A stretch of 10,309 nt of DNA, taken from Verrucomicrobiota bacterium (lineage in GTDB: Bacteria; Verrucomicrobiota; Verrucomicrobiia; Opitutales; UBA953). Of the stretch, positions 1 through 7,751 are shown in pieces. The position numbers and the translations under genes are program-made. The DNA lies in contig RGES01000035.1 of NCBI GenBank assembly GCA_009917805.1, forward strand, positions 1-10,309, in the 5' to 3' direction. The notes below the pieces were generated by a model. The model saw only the letters and a list, made by a program, of their open reading frames with translations. It ran no database searches and was not told the origin of the DNA. Within the stretch, counting starts at the first letter, position 1; every line of letters starts with the position of its first letter.

Positions 1-734
<734 letters not shown>

Positions 735-749
735 GCGACCCCGGCGACC

Positions 750-1658
750 GTGGCCCAGCCCGTCCCGACCCACCCGCAGGAGACCCTCCGCCGCGCCCAG
801 CGCGTCGAGATCGTCGCCTCGCGCGCGGTCAACGACGCGATGGTCGGCGCCTACCTCTCGCGCTTCAAAGGCCGCGGCACCGACTTCGAGGAGCTGCGCG
901 AATACGTCCCCGGCGACGACGTGCGCTCGATGGACTGGAACGTCACCGCGCGCACGGGCAAGCCGTTCATCCGGCTCCACCGCGAAGAGCGCGAGCTCAC
1001 GATGGTGATCGCGGTCGACATCTCCGGCTCGGCCGACTTCGGCTCCGGCGAGGCGACGATCCGCGAACGCGCGGCCGACGTCGCCGCCTGCCTCGCGGTC
1101 TCCGCCCTCAAGGCGGGCGACAAGGTCGGGCTGCTGCTCTTCACCGACCGGGAGGAACTCTGGGTGAGCCCGAAGAAGGGCCGCCGCCACGTCCTCCGCC
1201 TGATCCGCGACGTGCTGGAGTTCCGGCCCGCTTCCCGGCGCACCTCGTTCGCGCAGCCGATGCGCCGCCTGGGCCGCGCGCTCAAGCGCCGCTCGATGGT
1301 GTTCGTGGTCTCCGATTTCCTCGCCGGCCCCGAAGGCGCCGACGCGATGGCCGCCGCCCTGGGCGAACTCAACGCGCGCCATGACACCGCCTGCGTGCAG
1401 CTGGTCGACGCGCGCGAACGCGCGCTGCCCGACGTCGGCGTGATCGCCTTGCAGGACGCCGAGACCGGCGAGATCCGCGAGGTCGACACGGGCTCCGAAC
1501 GCGTGCGCCTCGCCTTCGCCGCCCACGCGGAGGCCCGCCTCGCCGAGACCGCCGCCGGCCTGGCGCGCGCCGGCATGGACGTCGCCCGCCTCGACGCCGC
1601 GGACGCCGTGGCCCCCGCCCTCTCCCGCTTCTTCGAACGCCGCCGACGCCGACGCTGA
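750..1658 (+). CDS. DUF58 domain protein with VWA-like fold
   Basis: 302-residue protein of the DUF58 family, the usual partner of MoxR ATPases. The diagnostic segment REYVPGDDVRSMDWNVTART lies at about residues 50-69. It is followed by a VWA-type core with a complete MIDAS start, D90-I-S92-G-S94, predicted to bind a divalent metal. No signal peptide or membrane segment is evident, so it should be cytoplasmic or peripheral. The start is GTG at 750, 15 nt after the moxR stop, with no recognisable Shine-Dalgarno, so translation probably relies on coupling. The protein ends in six consecutive arginines, and its TGA shares one base with the ATG of the next gene (TGATG, 1656-1660). Its role in the Bat complex is inferred from neighbourhood; the molecular function of DUF58 proteins is not established. 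Confidence 0.95.
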   Translation: MAQPVPTHPQETLRRAQRVEIVASRAVNDAMVGAYLSRFKGRGTDFEELREYVPGDDVRSMDWNVTARTGKPFIRLHREERELTMVIAVDISGSADFGSGEATIRERAADVAACLAVSALKAGDKVGLLLFTDREELWVSPKKGRRHVLRLIRDVLEFRPASRRTSFAQPMRRLGRALKRRSMVFVVSDFLAGPEGADAMAAALGELNARHDTACVQLVDARERALPDVGVIALQDAETGEIREVDTGSERVRLAFAAHAEARLAETAAGLARAGMDVARLDAADAVAPALSRFFERRRRRR

Positions 1659-2251
1659 TGTTCCTCGCCCTCGAAGAAGCCCCGTTCGTCCTGCAAGGGC
1701 CGAAGCCGCCGATCCCGCCGTCGGCCTGGGAAGCGTACGGGCTGCTCGGCCTGGTCGCGCTCCTCCTGGTCGGATGCGCCGTCTTCGCGATCCGTCGCTT
1801 CCTCCGGCAGGGCCGGGTCGGTCCGGCTCCGCACGCGCAGCTGGAGATCGCGCTGCGTCTCGCCGAATCCCAGCCTCCGGCGGACGCGATCGCGCAGGCC
1901 ACCCGCGCGTTCCGCGGCTACCTCGCCGCGCTCGAGCCGCGCGCCGCCGTCTCGCTTTCGACGGAAGAACTCATCCCGATCCTCGCCGGCCTGCCGGTGT
2001 TCCTGCCGGCGCGCCAGCCGCTGCTCGCCGCGCTGCGCAGCGCCGACGCCGCGAAGTTCGCGGGCGCCTCGCTCGAGGTGCCGCTGCTGATCGCCGGCCT
2101 CCGCGAAGCCGCCAAGCGCGTCGAGGACGCGCGGCGCACCTTCGCCCGCCCGGCCGTCGCGCCGCTCGTCCCGCCCAAGGCCAGGCCGGCCGCGCCGGCG
2201 ACGCCGCCCCTCCCCGGCCCGCCGCCCCTCCCCGGAAAGGACCACGCCTGA
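1658..2251 (+). CDS. DUF4381-like single-pass membrane protein of the Bat operon
   Basis: 197-residue protein. A proline-rich N-terminus (about 15-21) precedes one transmembrane helix (about 27-45). A basic stretch (RRFLRQGR) follows, suggesting N-terminus out and C-terminus in. The rest is mostly helical and carries an R-x-Y-L segment (86-89), T102-E-E-L105 and D130-x-x-K-F-A135. These resemble the layout of DUF4381 proteins, which occupy the same slot between DUF58 and batA in many Bat operons. The resemblance is by pattern only, so the name is tentative. Residues from about 165 are Pro/Ala-rich and end with two PPLPG units encoded by a 15-bp direct repeat. Start and stop overlap the neighbours by one base each (TGATG both times). 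Probably a membrane adaptor linking the cytoplasmic MoxR/DUF58 pair to BatA/BatB; that role is inference. Confidence 0.85.
   Translation: MFLALEEAPFVLQGPKPPIPPSAWEAYGLLGLVALLLVGCAVFAIRRFLRQGRVGPAPHAQLEIALRLAESQPPADAIAQATRAFRGYLAALEPRAAVSLSTEELIPILAGLPVFLPARQPLLAALRSADAAKFAGASLEVPLLIAGLREAAKRVEDARRTFARPAVAPLVPPKARPAAPATPPLPGPPPLPGKDHA
2203..2235 (+). repeat. 15-bp in-frame direct repeat encoding a PPLPG duplication
   Basis: The 15-mer GCCGCCCCTCCCCGG occurs at 2203-2217 and again at 2221-2235. The copies are offset by 18 nt, exactly six codons, so the reading frame is kept. It gives two PPLPG units at the C-terminus of the DUF4381-like protein, and the second copy creates a PPP run. It looks like a small tandem duplication in a proline-rich tail. 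Confidence 0.85.
2237..2241 (+). promoter_or_regulatory. Shine-Dalgarno for batA
   Basis: AAGGA with a 9-nt spacer to the ATG at 2251, lying inside the last codons of the preceding gene. It supports ATG 2251 as the true start of batA rather than any start further upstream in the same frame, and it stands out because most genes in this operon lack such a site. Confidence 0.6.
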
Positions 2252-3291
2252 TGGACCTCGGCTTCGAATTCCAGTATCCGTGGGCCTTGCTCCTGCTCGC
2301 CTTGCTGCCGCTTTACGCGTGGCTGCGCGGCCGCGTCGGGAAGGCCGCGGCGCTGACCTATCCGGACACCTCGCTGCTCGCAGGCCTCGGCCGGCCCGTC
2401 CGCGAACAGAGCGGGCGCCTGCGCGCCTTCGTCCGCCTCCTCACCGCCACGCTGCTCATCATCGCCCTCGCCGGCCCGCGCACGGCGAACAAGGAGATCG
2501 AACGCGAGACCGAAGGCCTCGACATCATGATGGTCGTCGACCTTTCCTGGTCGATGATGGCCTTGGACATGAGCACCCCGCGCGCCGAGGTCACGCGCTG
2601 GCAGGCGAGCCAGAACGTCATCTACGACTTCCTCTCGAAGCGGCCGGACGACCGCATCGGCGCCGTGGTCTTCTCGGGCAAGCCCTACCTGCTGAGCCCG
2701 CTCACGATCAACAAGATCTGGGTCGAGAAAGGCATCGACCGCATGCACATCGGCATCATCCAGGAGACCGGCACGGCGATCGGCGAAGCCGTCGCGATGG
2801 CGGTCGACCGCATGAAGAACGTCAAGGGCAAGGGCTCCAAGGTCATCATCCTGCTCACGGACGGCGACGACAACATGAGCAAGGCCATCCTGCCCGTGCC
2901 CGCCGCCGAGCTCGCCGCCGCCCTGGGCATCCGGATGTACTGCATCGGGCTCGGCAAGGACGAGCCCACCGTGCTCCCGCGCTTCGACACGCGCACCGGC
3001 CAGCTCTACCGCGACGTCCTCGGCAAGACGATCCCGATGCAGACGATCAACCCGGCCAACTACGAGATGCTCGGCAAGATGGCCAAGGTCGCCAACGGCC
3101 GCTTCTACCGGGCGCTCGACCAGAACCAGCTGAGCCGCGTCTACGAGGAGATCGACCGCCTCGAGCGCACCGAGGTCCGCATCCGCGAATCCGTCGTCTA
3201 CGAAAGCTACCGCCAGATCTGGGCGGCCCTCGCCGGCCTGCTCCTCCTCCTCGAACTCGGCTGGGGTCTCCTCCGCCCGCGCGCGCCCTGA
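2251..3291 (+). CDS. batA: BatA: membrane-anchored VWA-domain protein
   Basis: 346-residue BatA-type protein. An N-terminal hydrophobic helix (about 9-25, with the typical Y-P-W-A-L-L-L-L start) and a second at about 59-75 (RLLTATLLIIALAGPR) precede a VWA domain (about 90-280). A C-terminal helix lies at about 322-341. The VWA MIDAS is complete: D97-L-S99-W-S101, the threonine in T-G-T-A-I-G (173-178), and T202-D-G-D in the third loop. The VWA domain lies between membrane helices, as in other Bat VWA proteins. The ATG at 2251 was chosen because it overlaps the upstream TGA, has an AAGGA site and begins with the family N-terminus; the open frame extends further upstream only because of GC bias. 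It is followed after 3 nt by batB. Bat proteins were first linked to oxygen tolerance in Bacteroides; the biochemical role is unresolved. Confidence 0.95.
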   Translation: MDLGFEFQYPWALLLLALLPLYAWLRGRVGKAAALTYPDTSLLAGLGRPVREQSGRLRAFVRLLTATLLIIALAGPRTANKEIERETEGLDIMMVVDLSWSMMALDMSTPRAEVTRWQASQNVIYDFLSKRPDDRIGAVVFSGKPYLLSPLTINKIWVEKGIDRMHIGIIQETGTAIGEAVAMAVDRMKNVKGKGSKVIILLTDGDDNMSKAILPVPAAELAAALGIRMYCIGLGKDEPTVLPRFDTRTGQLYRDVLGKTIPMQTINPANYEMLGKMAKVANGRFYRALDQNQLSRVYEEIDRLERTEVRIRESVVYESYRQIWAALAGLLLLLELGWGLLRPRAP

Positions 3292-3294
3292 GCC

Positions 3295-4302
3295 ATGGAC
3301 ACCGCTGATTTCCATTTCGAGCAGCCCTGGGTCCTGGCCGTCGCCGTCGTCGGCGGGCTCCTCCTCTTCGCGGCGCTCTGCTGGGCCGAACGCCGCCGTC
3401 GCCGCGGCCTCGCCGGCTTCGCGGCCGCGCGCCTGCTCGACCGCCTCACCGCCGGCTACTCTTCCGCGCGCCGCCGGACCAAGGACGTCGCCCTCTCGCT
3501 CGCCTTCGCGCTGCTCGTCGCCTGCTTCGCCGGGCCGCGCTGGGGCGTCGAGGTCTCGCAGCAGAAAGGCGCCACCGAAGACGTGGTCTTCGCGCTCGAC
3601 GTCTCGAAGTCGATGCTGGTCGGCGACATGAGCCCCACGCGGCTCGCGCGCGCCAAGGCCGCCATCGCCAACTTCATCCGCCGCAAGGGCACCGGCAACG
3701 TCGGCCTCATCGCCTTCTCGGGCCAGGCCTTCCTGCAGTGCCCGCTGACGCGCGACTACGACGCGTTCTTCCGCACGCTCGAAGAGACGGACACCGGCAG
3801 CATCCAGGTCCCCGGCACCGACCTCGGCCGCGCGATCGAGGAAGCCGAGCTGGCCTTCTATTCGAACCGCAACCGGAAGCTGCTGATCATCCTCACCGAC
3901 GGCGAAGACCTCGAGGCCGGCGGCATCGAGATGGCGAAGAAGCTCAAGCGCAAGGGGCTCGTGGTCCATGCCGTGGGCGTGGGCACGCCTTCCGGCGGAC
4001 CCATCCGCGTGATCGGCGCCAGCGGCTCGCTCGACACGCTCAAGGACAAGGACGGCGAGGAAGTCCTCAGCCGCCTCGACGAGAAGACCCTCGGCGCGAT
4101 CGCCGAGGCCGCCGGCGGGCGCTTCGTCCGCCTCGGCCAGGCCGGCGAAGGCATGGAGGCGCTGCGCCTCGCCATCCAGGCCGGCACCGACGAACGCGGC
4201 GCGGGCCGCCGCGGCATCCCGCGCGAAGAATGGTTCATCGGCGCCGCCCTTTTCCTGCTCGTCCTCGAGTCGCTCATCTCCACCCGCCGCAAGACCGCCT
4301 GA
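3295..4302 (+). CDS. batB: BatB: membrane-anchored VWA-domain protein
   Basis: 335-residue paralogue of BatA with the same plan: an N-terminal helix (about 12-30), a second helix (about 64-80, ending AGPRWG), a VWA domain, and a C-terminal helix (about 314-329). The MIDAS is intact, with D102-V-S104-K-S106-M, T175 in the P-G-T-D-L-G loop and T201-D-G-E-D. The segment after the VWA core (GTPSGGPI, then K-D-K-D-G-E-E-V-L-S-R-L-D-E) is the characteristic BatB extension, which separates it from BatA. It starts with ATG 3 nt after batA and has no Shine-Dalgarno, so it is probably translated by ribosomes finishing batA. It is predicted to sit in the inner membrane next to BatA, perhaps as a hetero-oligomer; that arrangement is inference. 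Confidence 0.95.
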   Translation: MDTADFHFEQPWVLAVAVVGGLLLFAALCWAERRRRRGLAGFAAARLLDRLTAGYSSARRRTKDVALSLAFALLVACFAGPRWGVEVSQQKGATEDVVFALDVSKSMLVGDMSPTRLARAKAAIANFIRRKGTGNVGLIAFSGQAFLQCPLTRDYDAFFRTLEETDTGSIQVPGTDLGRAIEEAELAFYSNRNRKLLIILTDGEDLEAGGIEMAKKLKRKGLVVHAVGVGTPSGGPIRVIGASGSLDTLKDKDGEEVLSRLDEKTLGAIAEAAGGRFVRLGQAGEGMEALRLAIQAGTDERGAGRRGIPREEWFIGAALFLLVLESLISTRRKTA

Positions 4303-4304
4303 CC

Positions 4305-5276
4305 ATGAGAAACCTGCTACCGCTGCTCTTCCTGATGTCGGCCGGCCTCGCGGCCGACAAGGGCCCCGGCGACGAACTCGCCAAGCTCGACGCCCGCGAA
4401 CTCCACAACCGCGGCACGCAACGGCTCGCCGAAGGCGACCTGGCCGGCGCCGAGGACGCCCTGCGCGCCTCGCTCGGACGCGACCTCGACCCGCTGCGCC
4501 CGCCGGCCCTGCACAACCTCGGCCACGTGCGCTTCGGCAAGGGCAAGGCCGCCCTCGGCGGCAAGACCGCCGGCGACGTCACCGAGCTGTCCATCGCGCG
4601 TTCCTACCTCGAGGCCGCCGACGCGGACATCTCGGACATGAAGGACCAGATCGAGCTCCTCGACAAGGCCAAGGCCGAAGGCCGCGAGCCTGACTACGTC
4701 CCGGCGACGTCCGCGCTCGGCGGCGGCATCAACACCTTCCGCACGATCAAGAAGCTCATCCCGAAGGAAGAGGCCATGGTCACCAAACGCAACGGCGTGG
4801 TCGCGGCCTGGACCCGCTCGGTCGGCGACTTCCGCGGCGCGCACGAGCTGGACGCGGCCGACACGCAGGCCAAGGCCAACGCCGAGGCGATCGAGGAGCT
4901 GCTCCGTTCCCTCCGCCGCGAGACCGCCGCGCTCGAGGAAGCCATCGAGGCGCAGCGCAAGAAGCTCGAGGAGCTCCGCGCCGTCATCCAGGAGCTCGTG
5001 AAGCGCATCCCGGACGACAAGCTGCCGCAGAACACCGAAGGCGAAGGCGACGACGACGAGAACTTCCTCCCGCCCGAACGCCAGAAGCCGAAGCCGGGCG
5101 CCGGCGACCCCAAGAAAGGCAAGCCCGGCGAGGAGCAGAAGATGACCGAACAGGAAGCCCGCGGCTCCCTCGAAGGCCTGAAGAACGAATTCGGCCGCAA
5201 GATGCCCGCCGGCGGACAGGACGGCAAGGGCGGCAGCGGGGGCAAATCCAACGACAAGAAGGGCAAGGACTACTGA
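4305..5276 (+). CDS. batC: BatC-like exported TPR and coiled-coil protein
   Basis: 323-residue protein with an N-terminal signal peptide (residues 1-17, LAA before D18; no lipobox cysteine), so probably periplasmic. Residues about 30-80 form a TPR-like pair (NRGTQRLAEGDLAGAEDAL, then ALHNLGHVRFGKG). A helical middle leads to a strongly heptad-like, Glu/Arg-rich coiled coil at about 188-234. Residues 235-323 are a low-complexity Lys/Gly/Asp/Pro tail. Within the tail, from M280, the segment MTEQEARGSLEGLKNE resembles the short C-terminal helix (MSKEEA...LL-LK-type) found in many BatC proteins. The ATG at 4305 is 2 nt after the batB stop, has a good signal peptide behind it, and lacks a Shine-Dalgarno. 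The order batB-batC-batD supports the name, but the coiled coil and length make it an elaborated BatC. Confidence 0.85.
   Translation: MRNLLPLLFLMSAGLAADKGPGDELAKLDARELHNRGTQRLAEGDLAGAEDALRASLGRDLDPLRPPALHNLGHVRFGKGKAALGGKTAGDVTELSIARSYLEAADADISDMKDQIELLDKAKAEGREPDYVPATSALGGGINTFRTIKKLIPKEEAMVTKRNGVVAAWTRSVGDFRGAHELDAADTQAKANAEAIEELLRSLRRETAALEEAIEAQRKKLEELRAVIQELVKRIPDDKLPQNTEGEGDDDENFLPPERQKPKPGAGDPKKGKPGEEQKMTEQEARGSLEGLKNEFGRKMPAGGQDGKGGSGGKSNDKKGKDY
5265..5269 (+). promoter_or_regulatory. Shine-Dalgarno for batD
   Basis: AAGGA with an 8-nt spacer to the ATG at 5278, inside the last codons of batC. It fixes the batD start and is one of only two clear sites of this kind in the operon. Confidence 0.6.
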
Positions 5277-5277
5277 G

Positions 5278-6954
5278 ATGCGCCGCCTTTCCTCCCTCTG
5301 CTTCGCCCTCCTCCTCGGCCTCGTCGCCGCGGCGGAGGATCGCGTCAGCTGGGAGATCACCCCGCGCGTCACCGCCCCCGGCCAGCCCTTCCGCCTGCAG
5401 ATCATCGTCGAATCCGACGTCGTCCTCGGCGGCGCCCAGCAGGCCGGCCGCGAGATCAAGCCGCCGCGCGGGATGGCGCTGCGCCTCTCCGGCCAGATCG
5501 TCCGCTCGGACTCGAACGAAGCGACCATCAACTACTCCGGCGTCGCCCCGGAACAGGAAGGCGAATACGTCATCCCGCCCTTCAACCTCCGCTTCGCGCG
5601 CAAGATGGTCGCCGTCGACGCCATCAAGCTGATCGTCAGCAAGAGCGTGGCCTTCCGCCGGACGGCCCAGGCGCGCGCCGAGCTCGTCATCCCCGACCGC
5701 ACCTTCTACGTCGGCGAGCTCATCCGCGGCGCCATCCGCATGCGCGGCGGCGAAGAGGAGGCCGTCGTGGCCAGCTTCGGCCTCGAATCGGTCGCCGAAG
5801 GCTTCACCTTCGCGGTGACCGCCGATCGCCAGCCGCTGCCGGAAGAACTCGGCCAAGGCATGCAGACGACCTTCGAGCTCACCCCGATCCGCGAAGGCGT
5901 GAGCGAGCTCGCCCTCAACGGCACGATGCTCATCCAGGGCGCCGAGCGTAATCTCTTCAACAACAACGGCCGCGACCGGCCCTTCGCGTTCCGTCGCAAG
6001 CTCACCGTCGAACACGTGCCGGAGCGCGGCCGGCCCGCCGACTGGTCCGGCGCCATCGGCACCTTCGTGGCCGAGGCCGTGCAGGTGTCGAAGGACAGGC
6101 CCGAGGTCGGCGAGCCGATCCGCCTGCGCGCGATCCTGACCGGCACCGGCAACCTCGACCGGCTGATCACGCCGGAGCTGACGGGCGGCGAACAATGGGA
6201 CGTGCTGCCGGCGCAGGAACGTCGCCGGCATTCCGAAGAACAGCGTTTCTTCGTCTACACCCTGGTCCCGCGCCTGCCGGGCAAGCTGCTCACGCCGCCG
6301 ATCCGCTTCTCGACCTTCGATCCGCTGACGAAGCAGTACGGCCGGATCGAGTTCAAGCCCATCGAAGTCGTCGTCACCGGCACCGCGCCGGCCAAGGTCG
6401 ACCTCATCACCGCCGACCCCGCGGCGCCCGCCGACACGAAGAAGAAGACGGTGAGCGGCCTGGCCTCGCCCGAACCTCGCCGCACCTCGGGCCTCCTGGT
6501 CGGCACGCCCTCGGCGCCGCTCGCGGCTTCGCCGGCCTTCTGGTCCGGCAACGGGCTCCTCGTCGTCGTGCTGCTCATCCTGACCGCCGGGACGCTCTAC
6601 CTCGGCTACCTCGCGGCGCACCCGGAGATCCGCATCCGCCGGCGCGCCCGCGCCATCCTGCGCGCGGCGCTCGTCGCCGCGACGAACGCCCGCCGCCCGG
6701 ACGACCCGCGCGCCTTCGCCCGGACCGTCGCCCACGCCTTGCAGGTCGGCAGCGCCGCGCTGCTCGGCGCCGAAGAAGCGGCGATGACCCAGAGCGACGT
6801 GGAGCGCGCCCTGCCCGGCGCCGACCGCGCCCTGCTCGACGGCCTTTTCCTCCGCGCCTACGGCGAACGTTTCGCCGCGGAAGCGCCCGAAGCCACCGCG
6901 GCGGACGACGCCGCCGCGCGCGAACTCGTCCGCCGACTCCTCGCCCTGCTATGA
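5278..6954 (+). CDS. batD: BatD: exported, membrane-anchored oxygen-tolerance family protein
   Basis: 558-residue BatD-family protein. A signal peptide (1-19, VAAA before E20) leads to a large extracytoplasmic beta-rich region, probably several Ig-like modules. It includes the family blocks AAV-like V-T-A-P-G-Q-P-F (about 30-40), the pattern of a module boundary P-A-D-W-S-G-A-I-G-T-F (about 257-267) and G289-T-G-N-L293, matching the usual GxGN(L/F) motif of BatD. One transmembrane helix (about 426-446) is followed by a cytoplasmic, Arg/Ala-rich helical tail of about 110 residues. The ATG at 5278 is 1 nt after the batC stop. The last bases overlap batE by four (ATGA). BatD likely scaffolds BatA/BatB on the outer face of the inner membrane; this is inference from family topology. 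Confidence 0.94.
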   Translation: MRRLSSLCFALLLGLVAAAEDRVSWEITPRVTAPGQPFRLQIIVESDVVLGGAQQAGREIKPPRGMALRLSGQIVRSDSNEATINYSGVAPEQEGEYVIPPFNLRFARKMVAVDAIKLIVSKSVAFRRTAQARAELVIPDRTFYVGELIRGAIRMRGGEEEAVVASFGLESVAEGFTFAVTADRQPLPEELGQGMQTTFELTPIREGVSELALNGTMLIQGAERNLFNNNGRDRPFAFRRKLTVEHVPERGRPADWSGAIGTFVAEAVQVSKDRPEVGEPIRLRAILTGTGNLDRLITPELTGGEQWDVLPAQERRRHSEEQRFFVYTLVPRLPGKLLTPPIRFSTFDPLTKQYGRIEFKPIEVVVTGTAPAKVDLITADPAAPADTKKKTVSGLASPEPRRTSGLLVGTPSAPLAASPAFWSGNGLLVVVLLILTAGTLYLGYLAAHPEIRIRRRARAILRAALVAATNARRPDDPRAFARTVAHALQVGSAALLGAEEAAMTQSDVERALPGADRALLDGLFLRAYGERFAAEAPEATAADDAAARELVRRLLALL

Positions 6955-7706
6955 GGTCCTTCGCCTGCCTGCTCCTCTGCTGGGTGGCGTCGCTCGCCGC
7001 CGAATCCGCGCCTTCCGCGGCCGAAGCCGCCTACGCCAAGGGCGATTACGCGACCGCCGTGGAGAAATGGTCCGAGGAAGCCCGGACCGAAGGCGTCACC
7101 GCCGGGCGGCTCTCCGCGCTCGGCAACGCCGAATGGCGCCTCGGCCGCAAGGGCCGCGCGATGGTCTGCTGGGAACGCGCCTTGCTGCTCGATCCGCGCG
7201 ACCCCGTGGCCCTCGCCGGCATCCGGCACGCCCTCAACGCCGGCGGCACCGAACGCCCCGCGCCGACGTGGTCCGAGAACTACGCCTCGTTCCTGACCGC
7301 CGACACCTGGCTCATCCTCGCCACCCTCGCCTTCTGGGTCGCGTTCCTCTGCGTCGTCGTCCCGCGCCTCCGCCGTCGTTCCGCGAGCGAGGCGAATCAC
7401 CGCGCCCGGCTGATCGCGCTGACCGCGCTGGCGCTGTGCGTCCCCGGGCTCTGGGGCAGCCGCTCGCTCTCCGAACGGGCGGTCGTCCGCAAGACCGAGC
7501 TCGCGCTGCGGCTGACGCCGACCCAGTTCGGCGAACCCATGAACGCCGTCGCCGAAGGCGACGTCGTCCGGACCGGCCGGCCGTTCAACGGGCACGTCCG
7601 GGTCACGACCGCCGACGGCAAGACCGGCTGGCTCCGCGCCGGCGAGATCGAGTCCGTCCGCGGCCCCGGGCTGCCGGCCGACCTCGACCAGAAGGCCGCG
7701 CCCTGA
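6951..7706 (+). CDS. batE: BatE: TPR, two-TM, SH3-like protein
   Basis: 251-residue protein with a signal-like N-terminus (1-17), followed by TPR-like repeats (A-Y-A-K-G-D-Y at 27-33, then G-N-A-E-W-R-L-G at 58-65 and A-L-L-L-D-P at 77-82). Two transmembrane helices (about 119-138 and 153-170) are separated by a very basic loop (RLRRRS to NHRAR), so the loop should be cytoplasmic with the TPR and C-terminus outside. The end (about 178-236) looks like a bacterial SH3 domain, with V-R-T-G-R and a closing G-K-T-G-W-L-R (223-229). The ATG at 6951 overlaps the batD stop by four bases, no upstream alternative fits, and no Shine-Dalgarno is present. This is the classic BatE architecture and it closes the operon. 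The SH3-like region may bind peptide or glycan in the periplasm, but its ligand is unknown. Confidence 0.92.
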   Translation: MRSFACLLLCWVASLAAESAPSAAEAAYAKGDYATAVEKWSEEARTEGVTAGRLSALGNAEWRLGRKGRAMVCWERALLLDPRDPVALAGIRHALNAGGTERPAPTWSENYASFLTADTWLILATLAFWVAFLCVVVPRLRRRSASEANHRARLIALTALALCVPGLWGSRSLSERAVVRKTELALRLTPTQFGEPMNAVAEGDVVRTGRPFNGHVRVTTADGKTGWLRAGEIESVRGPGLPADLDQKAAP

Positions 7707-7751
7707 GCCTTTCGCCTTGGAGAGTCGGGCCGGCTCGGCTTGGATGCTGAC

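Noticed and set aside
851..2245. Long minus-strand open frame (464 codons) opposite DUF58 and the DUF4381-like gene
   Set aside because: It is a GC-bias shadow: composition is Arg/Gly/Ala-rich with no domain, and it lies wholly opposite well-supported genes.
1774..2250. An N-terminal extension of BatA in the same frame
   Set aside because: The translated stretch is Arg/Ala/Pro shadow sequence overlapping the DUF4381-like gene. The ATG at 2251 has a Shine-Dalgarno, an overlapping stop and the family N-terminus.
2203..2250. PPLPG tail as a ligand for the BatE SH3-like domain
   Set aside because: Predicted topology puts the tail in the cytoplasm and the SH3-like domain in the periplasm, and bacterial SH3 domains do not generally bind PxxP motifs.
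1918..3969. Minus-strand open frame of 683 codons opposite batA and batB
   Set aside because: It has very biased Asp/Glu/Ala/Arg/Gly composition and no recognisable motif, while the opposite strand encodes two clear VWA proteins.
3738..4304. An N-terminal extension of BatC in the same frame
   Set aside because: It overlaps batB and is Arg/His/Pro-rich shadow, whereas ATG 4305 starts a good signal peptide 2 nt after the batB stop.
4984..6735. Minus-strand open frame of 583 codons opposite batC and batD
   Set aside because: It is low-complexity and lacks homologous motifs; it results from few stop codons in high-GC DNA.
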